Shown piece by piece: positions 34,218-44,812 of a stretch of 46,835 bases of DNA. The DNA lies in NCBI GenBank assembly GCA_021464525.1, contig JADRCO010000163.1, forward strand, positions 1 through 46,835, in the 5' to 3' direction. The stretch comes from Rhizophagus sp. LPA8_4_AMF. Taxonomy: Eukaryota; Glomeromycota; Glomeromycetes; Glomerales; Glomeraceae. The position numbers and the translations under genes are program-made. The notes under the pieces are model-generated. The model saw only the letters and a program-made list of their open reading frames with translations. It searched no databases and had not been told where the DNA came from. Each line of letters starts with the position of its first letter. The stretch's first letter is position 1.

Positions 34218-35909
34218 CTTGCTGGTTCGAACGTTTCTAAGGAATGCTCCTAAAGAGATCTCCACGATTAATTGTATATTTATAAATAAATAGCGTTTAA
34301 TATGAATCTAGGACGACAAATCTATTATATATTTATTTTATATAATGCTTATATTTATTCTAATGAAGAAAATTATTTATTGTCTGGAAAAGGAGTATTC
34401 CAGCATCGGTGATTTAGATTGGAAAGATTGGAAAATAAAATTAAGTCGGAGAAATTAATGGTATTAATTAAATAAAAAAGTCTATAAAGCTGTTTATTTG
34501 ATATGTAAAAAAAAGGCAAAGAAAAGGAAAAAAAAAGGAATGTGGTATTGTTTATGGAGAAAACAAGTAAAAAAACTCTCGCATACAATTATCCGTACAA
34601 CGGATATTATAATATTAAAGAAAAAATTTTTTCTTTTTTTTCGAGTGAAATTGGAAACTTAATATGCTATAGCCCTTACACAAACAAATTTAGAAATTTA
34701 TTGTAGCCAAAATCCGACTTGAAGCGAAATGCAAAGATCCAGACTTGCATGAACACAATGCAGACAATCAAAAGGACACAGTTTCCACAGTTTCACCACT
34801 TTTTGTTATTTTAATGGACCAATTGAATTTTTTCATTTTTCCATTTTCAACCAAATTTAAAAAATTTAGCGTTGGCAATTTTAATAGATTTGATTTTCTA
34901 ATTATACTTTTTCGGATGAAACCGTTTGATAATCGCGATGCTGTGTCTTTTAAGGCTTAGCTACTAAAATCAATTTAAACATAAAATTGGAACATTAACT
35001 ATAATTTAATCCAATTTCAGTTAATGCTGCATTATTTTTCAATTGCGTAAATTTAATGGCATTGTCAGTTAGGGGTTTAGGTTTATATTGGCCATATAAT
35101 ATAAACCGTATAACCTATTTTTTGCACCCTGAAATATTAGCTAATATATGCTGCCCTTATGGTAATTCGTTATCGTTTTTAGTTACTTTCTATATACTAT
35201 ACATTGTATGAAAAAAAATATAAAGGTAATATTCTTTTGGTTACAAAAAATTATTTTTGTTTTAAAGTCTGTAAACTGAAAAAAGCTAATATAATAATCG
35301 TATAAGTTTTATAAAGTTTATTATTAACAATTTTATTTCAATATTATTAATATTATAATAATAATGGAAATATTGAAAATAATATTTTAACAATATCAAA
35401 TAATAATGATTATTAAAAATATTATTATATATATTAAATTAAATAATATATAGTCTAATATTAAACTAGATTATTATTTAGTTTAACTATTACATCAACA
35501 TTGATATACCTATATATATAAAGTGCCAATCTCTGTTTTAAAGCCATGTAATACAAATTATATTAGATATGTAAAGAATCATGGGTTGATATAGGAGAGG
35601 ATGACATTTTATCCTAAATGTTATACCTTAATTAATGCACTTATACTAATTATATGTATATAATTAATTTGGCATAGTATTAAAATAAGATCCTGAAATA
35701 TACATAAAAAATCAGGTACACAGTTTTAAATTTATATACAATCATCTATAGGATAAATTGATTTTGATTAACATATTTTAATAAGTCACAAATATAATTT
35801 ACTTATTAATTTTATTAATTTTAGTAATTAATTTTTTTATTTGTAATTAATTTGAAGTACTGAAATCCAAGACAAGATTTTGTTTTAAAACTTATTATTT
35901 TTATTTATA
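34218..35909. other. intergenic, AT-rich
   Basis: Contains the promoter region of the DCAF12-like gene and then AT-rich spacer with small hairpins at about 35330-35480. Two ORFs (34373-34588 minus, 34745-34960 plus) look like chance openings. Confidence 0.4.
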
Positions 35910-35945
35910 CAGTCGCCACTGGATATAAAGAACCCTCCATCCAGG
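35910..35945. mobile_element. isolated pogo-like transposon end
   Basis: After TA at 35908-35909 the sequence begins CAGTCGCCACTGGATATAAA and continues GAACCCTCCATCCAGG. The inner part matches the reverse complement of the right end of the 6196-6741 MITE (GATATAACGAACCCTCCATTCAGG) almost base for base. I do not find a matching second terminus downstream in the window, so it is a truncated copy or one end of a larger decayed element. Confidence 0.6.
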
Positions 35946-36451
35946 AAAAACTTTATTGAACGCATTATTTTTTTCAAATGATAACTTCGGAAGCTGTGAA
36001 CATTTTTTCACAGTTGAGTAAAATTTGACGCAGTAAATCTCTTTTAAAAACTTTAGCTCAATATCCTCCACGAAATAGTTGACGCAGAAAAAGACTTAAC
36101 GCAATTATCTTATTCTCCCCTCTAATCCCATTAAAAAGTTTAAAGATCTTTATTGCCTTTTCCTTCCTTTTTCTAAAATTAGCCTCTGTGATTTTATCTT
36201 GCTCCGGAAAGTACATTAACTAGAGAATGTTTTTTTATAATAGTCAACCCATTTACGAAATAATAATAGCTACAGATCACTTCTAGAAGGGTTTTGGTTA
36301 TCGTCTTCGACTTTGATGATCCTGTCATTTAATCCACGTTTCCGCACGCAATGGGTTACCAACAGTATTTATGGAAGGATGTGTAGGAGAATGTTTACAA
36401 CTTCCCTGTAATAATGCAACCGACGTATTGACTGGACGTTCCCTGTAGCAA
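35946..36451. other. repeat-like spacer
   Basis: No gene. Composition rises from AT-rich toward the higher-GC pseudogene block that follows. It may belong to the transposon whose end is at 35910. Confidence 0.35.
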
Positions 36452-36917
36452 TTAATTTTTGACCGAGTCTATATCCTTTTCGGAGAATGCCTGCAGTCGG
36501 AAGAACTTTGCCGTGGAATTGGAGTGGTCAATTCCTTGATAAGCTTTCAAATGGGCGAATTTTTTCTTCTGACCATTTCTACCGCTAGATATACACACCT
36601 GATTTAATTCCTCTGGATTATCTTCCGTTTCCTCCGTCGCGTCTGCAACCGTTGATGGACAAGTAGGAAACTTCTTGCGCGAGATGTCGATGCAATCAAT
36701 GTCTTTTGGAAAATCTAAGATGATTTCTTCAGAACATTTGGCGCATGTTACGGGTTTTCGGTTTGTTGACATCGCATCTTCCAATATAATTGGGGAAGGG
36801 ACAAACTTTTCGCCTAATTAGATATAGCAGGAGTTGGGATGATGGTGAATCATTCACTTTACGTTTAGTAGATGATGTTTCTATGATATCAACATTCCAC
36901 AATCGCGCATTCGGCAT
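36452..36917 (-). pseudogene. remnant of a small protein with a CxxC motif
   Basis: On the minus strand an ATG at 36917 gives MPNARLWNVDIIETSSTKRK and a well-mixed frame to about 36785 (LYLIRRKVCPFPNY). The coding signal then continues in another frame with EDAMSTNRKPVTCAKCSEEI, DFPKDIDCIDISRKKF and HLKAYQGIDHSNSTAKFFRL to the stop near 36452. A single frameshift joins two long coding parts, so I call a recent pseudogene; a very short intron is less likely. TCAKC suggests half a zinc-binding site. Family unknown. Confidence 0.55.
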
Positions 36918-37026
36918 GGTAAGTAAAAGCTGCTTCTCGATGCAGAGTATATAGAGTATTTGTAACACATGTCCGCAAGAGAGTGTAGCGAAGACCTTGA
37001 GAGGGGTGTCAATTTCGTTAGAGCAT

Positions 37027-37520
37027 TTAGATGTCAGAGCATGGTTCTAGTCCTGAAATGTCAATTTCTCTAATAACTTTATCGTCGTCGTTCTTGAGTT
37101 TGAAGCTTCTTCTCCTCGCTGCGTTGCCTAATCTCATCACTAACTTTTTCTTATGTACCTCACCCAAGAAAGCATCCGTTTTTCTATCCTCCGATGACTT
37201 CTGATCACTCACATAAGATGACGCCTTATTACACTGGTCTGTAATGGAGATAGATACATCAACAATTTCTTCGGGTGAAACATCTTGGGTTTGTGTTTGC
37301 TCTCCTCATTGTCGTCCCTTAGTTTCACCACTTCAGCCTTAAGCTCAACAATTGCATCATCGCGCCTGGCATTTTCAGCAACAATATCTGTCCTACCCCT
37401 TTCTAACTGCTCGATTCTACTCCTGAGCTCGGCATTCTCGGCTTCGTGCTTTGTTCTCTCTTCCGCAATCTGCTCAAAAGCTTGGCTTTTCAGCCTCAAG
37501 CTAGCTAATACGTTGTCTTA
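37027..37520 (-). pseudogene. coiled-coil family protein, frameshifted
   Basis: The minus strand encodes LRLKSQAFEQIAEERTKHEA, then a heptad-rich coiled coil (ENAELRSRIEQLERGRTDIV, DAIVELKAEVVKLRDDNEES). The natural continuation (TQDVSPEEIVDVSISITDQC, then DRKTDAFLGEVHKKK) is in a second frame after a shift near 37290. KVSDEIRQRSEEKKLQTQ is in a third frame after a shift in the A-run near 37148. No start codon precedes the coiled coil. I recall this FEQIAEERTK...FLxEVxKKxVSDxIRxRN architecture as a multicopy R. irregularis family, unverified. Two frameshifts and a missing 5' end make it a pseudogene. Confidence 0.7.
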
Positions 37521-37737
37521 ATAATAATTCAAAGCTCGGATGTCTTGATCGATAATTCTTTTTGCATAGGCATTCAAAATAAAAAAAATCACGTGGCGTT
37601 AGGATTTGTAACAGTGATACCTTTGCCAAGAAAAATTTTTATTAACACAGATAAAAAAAATAACAATAATCGGGACTTTGCCCGTATACATGACGTCTAT
37701 GCTAATACACGCGATTATTCTAGAGTACACTTTGCGG

Positions 37738-38625
37738 CTACTCTTGTTTTCTAAGATATTCTTGACCCCTAGTCTTTTTTTTCTTCGGCTCTTTCTCAAC
37801 ATCAGCTCTATCCTTCAGTAACCCATCCGACGTTTTTGCGTAATTCGGCCTCGTTTTCTTCTTTGGCAATGACAAGCTGATATGGTATTCAGTTTCACTC
37901 GTACATGAAATTCCTTCCGATGTACTGGAGGATAAAGTACCACTCCGTGGCTGTGGTGATGACTCCATAGAGATAGTCGTATTCCTCTCCGAAAGCGTCG
38001 TCAGCCTTGCGTTTTCTCTTAGGATTGTATAACGTTCTGTAGAACAAAAAAACAGTTAGCAAGCGAGGCTTAAACCGAAACAAACAACACTAGACTAACC
38101 TGGGCGAACCCAATGACAATTTGATGTTTCTTTCCCTCCGTTATGTAAATTAATTCTTCAAGTGCCTTGATTGCGTAATCCACACGACTCGTATTTTCCT
38201 CTCCAACATCTTCGAATTGCGGGTTTAGTGAGATTTCCTTTCCAGTATGTTTTTTGACAATATGAATGCACGCGTGGAGAATGGTAGAAATATATTCACA
38301 ACGAATAGCTTCGTTGCTTTCAACAACTGTCCCATATTGCTTAGCCTGATTCATATATACTTAAGGCAACGCAACAAAGCCTCGTCCTTATTTATCACCA
38401 ATCTTGTGAGTTTCTTTTTGTTGACCCTAATTTCGATTCCATGACGTTCAAGCTCTTCCTGGGAAGTTACGACCATTAACTTCTTGTGTTTCTAAAATTT
38501 TGATAGCCGTCTGTCCTAAGTCCTGACTCCGCAAAAACGAGATAAGTCCTTCAGTATCACTTCGTCCGCCAACGTGACAGTATCATTTGTAGCGGAAGTG
38601 GAGGTGTATCTACAATATCTGACAT
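37738..38625 (-). pseudogene. SAM-domain plus PD-(D/E)XK nuclease-like protein, multiply frameshifted
   Basis: The minus-strand ATG at 38625 gives MSDIVDTPPLP. After frame shifts the recoverable order is TNDTVTLADEVILKDLSRFL, RSQDLGQTAIKILETQEVNG (a SAM-like helical repeat), EELERHGIEIRV, then ESNEAIRCEYISTILHACIH, and NTSRVDYAIKALEELIYITE followed by GKKHQIVIGFAQ. The VDY...ITEGK spacing fits the Asp and Glu-x-Lys of a PD-(D/E)XK fold. An apparently intact 63-bp intron (38037-38099) follows GFAQ, then NPKRKRKADDAFGEEYDYLY, GVITTATEWYF and a basic KEPKKKKTRGQEYLRKQE end. At least four frame changes or stops are needed, so it is dead. I recall intact relatives as numerous in R. irregularis, but this is unverified. 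Confidence 0.7.
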
Positions 38626-38751
38626 AGCGCTACGTTTCGGGTGATTAGCGACATTGTAAATTGCCGGAAATAACAACTAATACATTGAATATAATGCGAA
38701 TAAAAAATTAGGATTCATTTTATCAAGATCGGAAGTAACCGAAAAATAATC

Positions 38752-38958
38752 TCAACTCGGATTCATGCATTCCTTTACTTATTTAGCAATATTTCTCTTG
38801 TAGAGATCGAAATTGTTGAAAGTAACATACCCTCCATTTTATAGCACAGTTTTAAGTGTTGCGACAGTTGCTATAGGATTGATATCATTAAATGTAACAT
38901 CATCACTACCATCTTCATAAATACGGAACTTGAGAATAATGTTGTTATTGGCAATTTC
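38752..38958 (-). pseudogene. short coding remnant
   Basis: One minus-strand frame reads NNNIILKFRIYEDGSDDVTF, then NDINPIATVATLKTVL, a TAA, and NGGYVTFNNFDLYKRNIAK, a second TAA and CMNPS before a TGA. Protein-like composition with in-frame stops and no start indicates a decayed gene piece. Family not recognised. Confidence 0.45.
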
Positions 38959-39492
38959 TTACTCATAGAAACGTAGTTAGTGAAAGTGCACGTAAAACGG
39001 AATTCTTATTCCAAGTCATTTCTACCAAATCTAATTACGCGCCTTTATTTTTTTTTTTGTGGGAGGTTAGTTGAACTTCCGCGAACTCCTACATACTTTA
39101 TACAGTATCTTGCTAAGAAAAAGATAAGGAGATAAGAAGAGTGATTATCTTTATCGTATGATATCAGGAAAACTATGAAAGCACATGAGTATGGACTTTC
39201 ATACCTTTCACATGGCGATCTTCCCTGCAAAACACGCTTGGCGATCTCGAAATTGTGAAGTTCTCAGCCCTTCATAACATATGCTTTTGTCATCACTATT
39301 TACTTATGTGGAAACCCTGTCCAGTAGCTAAGCACTCTTTCACATTTTTCTCTATTTGTTCGGGAAAAGATAGAGGTGCTCGTTAGCATGTATGGAAAAT
39401 GAACGATATGCCAATCATCATGTGACACAATTCACGTGATCGACACATATATCTAAAAGGCGCAGTGCTAAACCATGCTGTCTTTGATATAG
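38959..39492. other. spacer between pseudogene fragments
   Basis: No frame can be supported. Composition is intermediate between the GC-richer block and normal spacer, so more decayed coding debris is likely. Confidence 0.3.
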
Positions 39493-39640
39493 TCACTGAT
39501 ATAATTTATAAACGCAGTTTGTATAATCAGTTACTAATTCTTTTTCCACCTGAAGCATTTCTACTGATTCATTGAGAGGAAGATTATATCTAAATCTTAA
39601 AGCATTACTCATTTTCTGGCGATAATCCTTTAATGAATAC
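39493..39640 (-). pseudogene. short gag-like coding remnant
   Basis: The minus strand gives FIKGLSPENE in one frame and, overlapping it in the next frame, DYRQKMSNALRFRYNLPLNE, SVEMLQVEKELVTDYTNC and VYKLYQ, then TGA. A FxKGLSPEN followed by a helical LxxPLxExVExL segment recalls gag proteins of LTR retrotransposons, but this is only a resemblance. The frame change and missing start show decay. Confidence 0.4.
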
Positions 39641-40433
39641 ACTATCTTTACAGATATTGACATCTCTTTACCTTCGAATAATAATCTGCATTGTTACCAT
39701 AGGTAGTTACCTTAATCCTCATCCAGATCAATACTATCCGGCCAAGATTGATACTTTTGCCTCCCAGCTGAATAATTCTACTTATTTAAAATTATTCTGT
39801 AAAGTAAAGGTATATACATGCACAGAATTTTTGTTGTAAAAAATAACAATAACTCTATGGAATATTTACTCAACCGTCATGAAAGTTAATATGTGAATAT
39901 TTCCATACCTACTGAATAGCTTTACTTCAATAAAAGCTGGTTATAGATATTTAAATTACGCCATAAAGCGTCTGTATTGGAATATTACAAAAAATGAAAG
40001 CTTTGCTTATTGACAAAGTCAGTTATTTTGGTACTAAAGAAATGAGCCTATTATAAAAAAAAAATGAAAAAATATTTAGTTTTTACGAATAATACCATTT
40101 TTAAGCCAAGTGGTTAAGAATATTTAATATTCCTTTTAACTTTTAAGGGAAAAAATAAAGAGAAAAATAAAGGCGTGTGTAAAGTGTAGACAATAAACGA
40201 TGAGGCTGATGAGGGGAAAAAATTGGATATTTTTTACTAATATCTGTGCGGTAGTTCAATGGCTGGTTAAAATTAAATCAATTACAGTAACTCGTATTAT
40301 TTTATTATTAAATTTTTTATAACAAGCAGACAGATGTTACATTATTTATACTATTTTACATAATGTTAAAATTTAAGCATCAACGAATTTTTAAAGTTCC
40401 ACTTAAAGACTTAATCATTGATTGTGCTCATGT
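39641..40433. other. AT-rich spacer
   Basis: No gene supported. The plus-strand ORF at 39633-39839 lies mostly opposite the gag-like debris and is not convincing. Confidence 0.35.
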
Positions 40434-40612
40434 CTGATCCAGTATATCAGTTTCAATTAAGAGATCGGGTATTTGTGATCACCCATTTGCTTCATCTATT
40501 GTTATCTCCGATAGTATACTCGAATGATGCTGATACATAAAAAATGTGGGTGAAGTATCCATATCCAATATATCTATCAGCAGGGAGGCCGCTACTTCGC
40601 CATCCTGCGTGC
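40434..40612 (-). pseudogene. short coding remnant
   Basis: The minus strand reads DGEVAASLLIDILDMDTSPT, then FFMYQHHSSILSEITIDEAN, an in-frame TGA, and SQIPDLLIETDILDQT to a TGA. It is protein-like, has no start, and contains a stop. It probably belongs to the same decayed locus as 40854-41372. Family unknown. Confidence 0.4.
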
Positions 40613-40853
40613 TTCAAAAATAAAAGGAAGGGAGGTTTCCAGGACAACTGAATCAATAATGGATTTATAAAGTTACATGATCATGAAAATTATAGTTGAG
40701 TATGATGTCCTCAATTTTTAACTTGAAACCTAATCTTTATTGTAAATAAATAAATAACAATATAACATTTATTTTTTGCACTAGTTATTGGTACTGACAT
40801 GACACTGATATGTACTGATTGGTATTGATATGACTATAATAATTTATATCTAG

Positions 40854-41372
40854 ACCATGTGTTCATTATTAACACGTTTAGCAGACACTGTTCTTGCTAA
40901 ATATATTGCGCTGGCTATTTCATCTTCGAGGTCATCTAGTTCTTTGCTCGTATATTCAGATCTATATTTCTGATTATGTACCAATACCCAGTCATCTTTA
41001 TGTTTATCAAATGTTCCTTTATAATATTTTAATAGAAGATAAAATTGAATCTCTATTTATCATCAAATTTACAGATGTTTTCACAACTCAAATTAATAAA
41101 AGCCGTGTCTCTGTTGACATCTTCCATTGAGGCAGACCACCTGAAATTCTGACCCACATGATCTACAAAGACATTAGTTAATAACATAATCAAAACACTG
41201 CTGTATGTATTGCATTTAGAGAAAATTTAAGCCTTACCCAAAAACCTTTGTGCCTGTCCTGATAATGTTTCATATTTGTGAAGAGACTCGACTGTCTCAG
41301 ATGGATTGGAAATTTTAGTCTTTGTATTTTAGTTGTAGTATCAAGCGGGCTGGAAGCTGTATCATTCATTTA
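40854..41372 (-). pseudogene. decayed gene with a preserved intron
   Basis: On the minus strand an ATG near 41371 gives MNDTASSPLDTTTK. A frameshift leads into KISNPSETVESLHKYETLSG and QAQRFLG. A GTAAGG..TGTAG intron of about 75 bp joins in phase to DHVGQNFRWSASMEDVNRDT and AFINLSCENICKFDDK, then TAG. A further coding stretch KYYKGTFDKHKDDWVLVHNQ, ELDDLEDEIASAIYLARTVS ends at about 40854. One frameshift plus one or more stops make it non-functional. I do not recognise the family. Confidence 0.5.
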
Positions 41373-43699
41373 TTGAAGATAAAATCATTATTTAATGACT
41401 CTAAATGTTTAAGAGTAAGAGATTATAATTTAATGACTCTGTAATGTTTTTAACAAATGACAAAAATCTGAACCACTCTTCTCGGTGAATAGTGAGATTA
41501 TAGAATTAGTGAAGAATAAATTGTCCTTTTTTGTGAATTGGAATATAATTGATTTATGTTTCTGTGAATTATATTGATCGTAAGATATGGAAATAAATAA
41601 AGATGCTTGTAAAGATGGTGACTTGTTATGATAACAGACTGCTGCAAATGATATAAATACTTAATAAGCATAGTTAAAAAAAAACATATCGGCAAATAAA
41701 TGAAGTCCCTAAAATTCAATTAAATACCGTCATGTGGTACATAATAATTGACTTCTATAGCAATTAGTAAACTAAATGATTAAAGTTTAGGGTGGGATAG
41801 TTGGTTTGACATGATTTAAATAGCGGGACAATGGTTAGGCGTGATCTACATAGTGGGACAATGGGTTAGACGTAGCCTTGTATAAAATTAAGCAAAAATG
41901 TTTATCATGGGGTGCTTTTTAATTGACTAGATCATATTTTTGGGATTTTTGGGGTAAATAATTAAAGCCCAATTTCCCAAATCGGCCGATATGAATAATA
42001 ATAATTTATCAGTATAATTATTTACTGATTTAATTGTGTAATTATTTAATTATTGTCATCCTATCTAAAGTAATTCACTATAAGAAACTTACTCAATATC
42101 GATAGATGATCGCACAATCCTGGCAATGAAAAGATTAACAACAATAAATTAATCATTTTAATGTAAAATAATTAATAATTATTTTCTTTTATTAGGAAAA
42201 ATCAAATTTATTTACATTCATCTAACATCTATTACATCTTTAACGCCTGTAAATAAATTAATATATCAAAGTGATTCATTGTTATAATTAAAATGGAATC
42301 CAAGTTACTATTTAAGTAATAAACGCAATGACATTATTTTTTTCTAAAATATTCCAAGAACAATTATTCAGATGGCGCAATGGATAAACAATTAGAAACT
42401 CTTCCATATCAGTTTAAGTATAATCAAATAAATCGTTGTCCAAATTGAATTGTGACTTTAAAAAATATAAATTATGTATGGGAAAATAATCAAAATTTTT
42501 TTTTCATATAAGAATATTAAATTATGATATAAATAATATAAACACCACCTTAAAAAGCGGAGTTATATAATTATTAAAAAGGGAGTATACATGTATATGT
42601 GTTTATAATATGATTAATATAATTGAAATAATCTATTTTAGCTCCAAAATTTTTTTTTCTTTTACACAGCCTTAATTTTTGACTATTAACAACGACATTT
42701 TAATTTTTATAATTCATAATGACATTTGAACGAATCGATCATATTTTTGAAGAGCCATCCGGATCAAATCCTAAACCTCCCCAGCTAATCCGGATTGCAA
42801 CTCATAGTACATTTTTTACGCTAAAAAACTTTATTAAGAGTTTTCCTTGATACACTAAAATTTGTGAAACAGATAATCCGAAACTGTGAAACTACTGTAA
42901 TATTGTTCATATTCCATAATGTAAATGAATTGATAATTAATAGTACTTGATGATTGTTACACAGAATTTACATTTTGAAGACATTGTTGTCCTTATTTTT
43001 AAAATAAAGGCTCCATAATTACGGCTTGCACTGTTTATAGTATAACTCACTATTATTATTTACTAATCTAATAGTAAATATTTATTTGTTTTATTTATAA
43101 TTTTTATAATTTTAATTTAAAGATAATACTTTCCATATTTTAGTCGGAGTCGATACAGTTTTAAGTCGCGCTAGATGAAACAGCAGAGTTGAAAGAAATA
43201 ATAATTTTTTAACTTTTTTTGTCATATTTGAATCACTAAGTTGAAACTCAACCATCCAATTTGAAACAAACCATGCCTATGTCCAAACAACTAGGTTAGG
43301 TCGTTAGGGTATTGACTTATTAAGTTGGAGTGGTGATTGATTTATGTTTCAGATTAGAATCGATGGTAAAATAATTTTGACAAGGAAGTAAAGGAACGTT
43401 GTTAACCAATAAAAAAATTGTCAATCAAAATTGCTAAAGAAGGGGTTCATCATTATTAAATTCCCTTACATAGTAAATAATTTATTCCGTTTCATCAAAG
43501 AATGTTATAGAATTGTGCTTTGTACTAAAAAAAACGCGGTTTGTAGTTAATGAAATATTTAAAGACACCGGGATTAAAGAGATTAAGAATGCGTTTAGAT
43601 TTATTTTTCTTTTTCAAACAAAAAAATCTTTTTCAGTAATAAAAACCTTTCAGTAATCGACAGAAATATTTTTTTTTTATTAAATAAGGAATATAGAAG
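41373..43699. other. intergenic region, AT-rich with short repeats
   Basis: More than 2.3 kb without a supportable gene. It includes the tandem repeat at 41792-41877 and a candidate lone transposon end at about 42860-42899 (reverse strand begins CAGTAGTTTCACAGTTTCGG, next to TA). The part 43140-43400 is less AT-rich and may be an old repeat. Confidence 0.4.
41792..41877 (+). repeat. tandem repeat, about 31 bp x 2.8
   Basis: Three adjacent units start at 41792 (GTGGGATAGTTGGTTTGACA), 41823 (GCGGGACAATGGTTAGGCGT) and 41853 (GTGGGACAATGGGTTAGACG). Spacing is 31 and 30 bases. Units 2 and 3 are more alike than unit 1. Confidence 0.7.
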
Positions 43700-44725
43700 A
43701 TGACAGAATCTCAAAATATGGGGCCTCTCATAAATATTGCCAGAATTTTGATATTCGCATTTAGTTTGGTGTGTTTTACTATAGGTATAAATTTAAAAAA
43801 GAAATTATGTCCTTTTGTTAAAAAGAATTTAATTTGTATATAACCTATATCCATTTTTTTATTAGACACGAACGAAATTTCATCATTTAATTCAGTTTTT
43901 TCGGCTATTCCGATCCCTAAAGGCCTTAAAGGTTCTTCAAGTTTTGGGTAATTTAAAAATTTTTTAAATTTCTTTATGTTTAATTGATTTCAGACATCAC
44001 TTTAATTCTTTTTTCCTTTTTGTTCTTTAGGCCCAAGCTCGATTCACAAATCTCGGGCTTTAAAAGGTAATTTAAAATTAAATGTTATTTTTTTTAAAAC
44101 TTTGTTTACATAAAATTTCTTAATTCATTTTTGTTCTTTAGTGTCCTCGCATTTTCTGTGTTTAACGATATTGTTTCCTTTCTTATCAGCGGTAAGATTA
44201 ATATGAATTTATTATTTTATAATCGTCAAATTTATTTCATAATTATATTAATAAATCATAATTTATTATAATTTAGCATACTATGTTGTTATGATTGAAA
44301 GAAAAAGGAATCAGGAACCTAATAAATATGATTATATTGTTATCGGGTAAGTTTTTTTGAAATTATAAATCTAATCGTTTGTTTTTTTTAAAAAAAAAAG
44401 TTAAGATTTTCTTTTCCTTTTTATAGTGTTGAATTACTCTTATGGATAATTTATGGTAAGAAAAATAATCATTAATTTATTTGTACTTTATAAATACTTA
44501 TTTTAACATACTTTAATATTTACAGCTGGCTTGCAATTTCAACACAATTCCTTACTAGTAACTTCTGTCTATAGTATTTTAATTGTAATCTTATATTCTG
44601 CTCTTGGTGCAGTATTCTATAATCAAAAAAGAAGTCAAAGTCAAAATCATCGTTCTCCCTTAGGTCACACGAACAATGACTCTGGAACGAATAATGCCAC
44701 CACGATTGAAGTTCATCAAACATAA
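43700..44725 (+). CDS. small four-helix-type membrane protein, seven exons (family member 3)
   Basis: The model is join(43700..43784, 43866..43947, 44031..44066, 44142..44191, 44277..44346, 44427..44455, 44526..44725), 183 aa, phases 1-2-2-1-2-1. It equals the six-exon family plan with one extra 36-nt exon (44031-44066, PKLDSQISGFK) flanked by phase-2 introns. Hydrophobic stretches lie at about residues 11-29 (INIARILIFAFSLVCFTI), 70-86 (VLAFSVFNDIVSFLIS), 108-121 (YIVIGVELLLWIIY) and 128-149 (SLLVTSVYSILIVILYSALG). The basic loop ERKRNQEPNKYDY lies between helices 2 and 3, as in the relatives. The 29-nt exon encodes VELLLWIIY. The tail is polar (RSQSQNHRSPLGHTNNDSGT). Function unknown; localisation in a membrane is clear. 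Confidence 0.85.
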
Positions 44726-44786
44726 TTAATTATTAGCACTTTGAAAATGTATTTCTAATACTATCATATCATATATTATACAGTAT

Positions 44787-44812
44787 ATATATTTACATAT
44801 TTGTAAATATAT
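44787..44812. repeat. inverted repeat downstream of family member 3
   Basis: ATATATTTACA at 44787-44797 pairs perfectly with TGTAAATATAT at 44802-44812 around a TATT loop. It lies about 60 bp after the stop codon, so it may form a hairpin in the 3' UTR. Confidence 0.5.

Noticed and set aside
34222-34240. GGTTCGAACG resembling a tRNA T-loop
   Set aside because: No acceptor stem, D-arm or anticodon arm around it; it lies just upstream of the DCAF12-like start.
34745-34960. 71-codon plus-strand ORF
   Set aside because: No splice, promoter or homology support; composition like chance AT-rich translation.
37285-37521. Ser/Leu-rich plus-strand ORF
   Set aside because: Antisense of the coiled-coil pseudogene; repetitive LSS pattern is the complement of Glu/Lys/Arg codons.
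40894-41130. 78-codon plus-strand ORF
   Set aside because: Opposite strand of the decayed minus-strand gene, whose frame shows better protein composition.
42860-42899. Candidate right end of another pogo-like element (reverse strand CAGTAGTTTCACAG)
   Set aside because: No left partner found, so I did not list it as an element.
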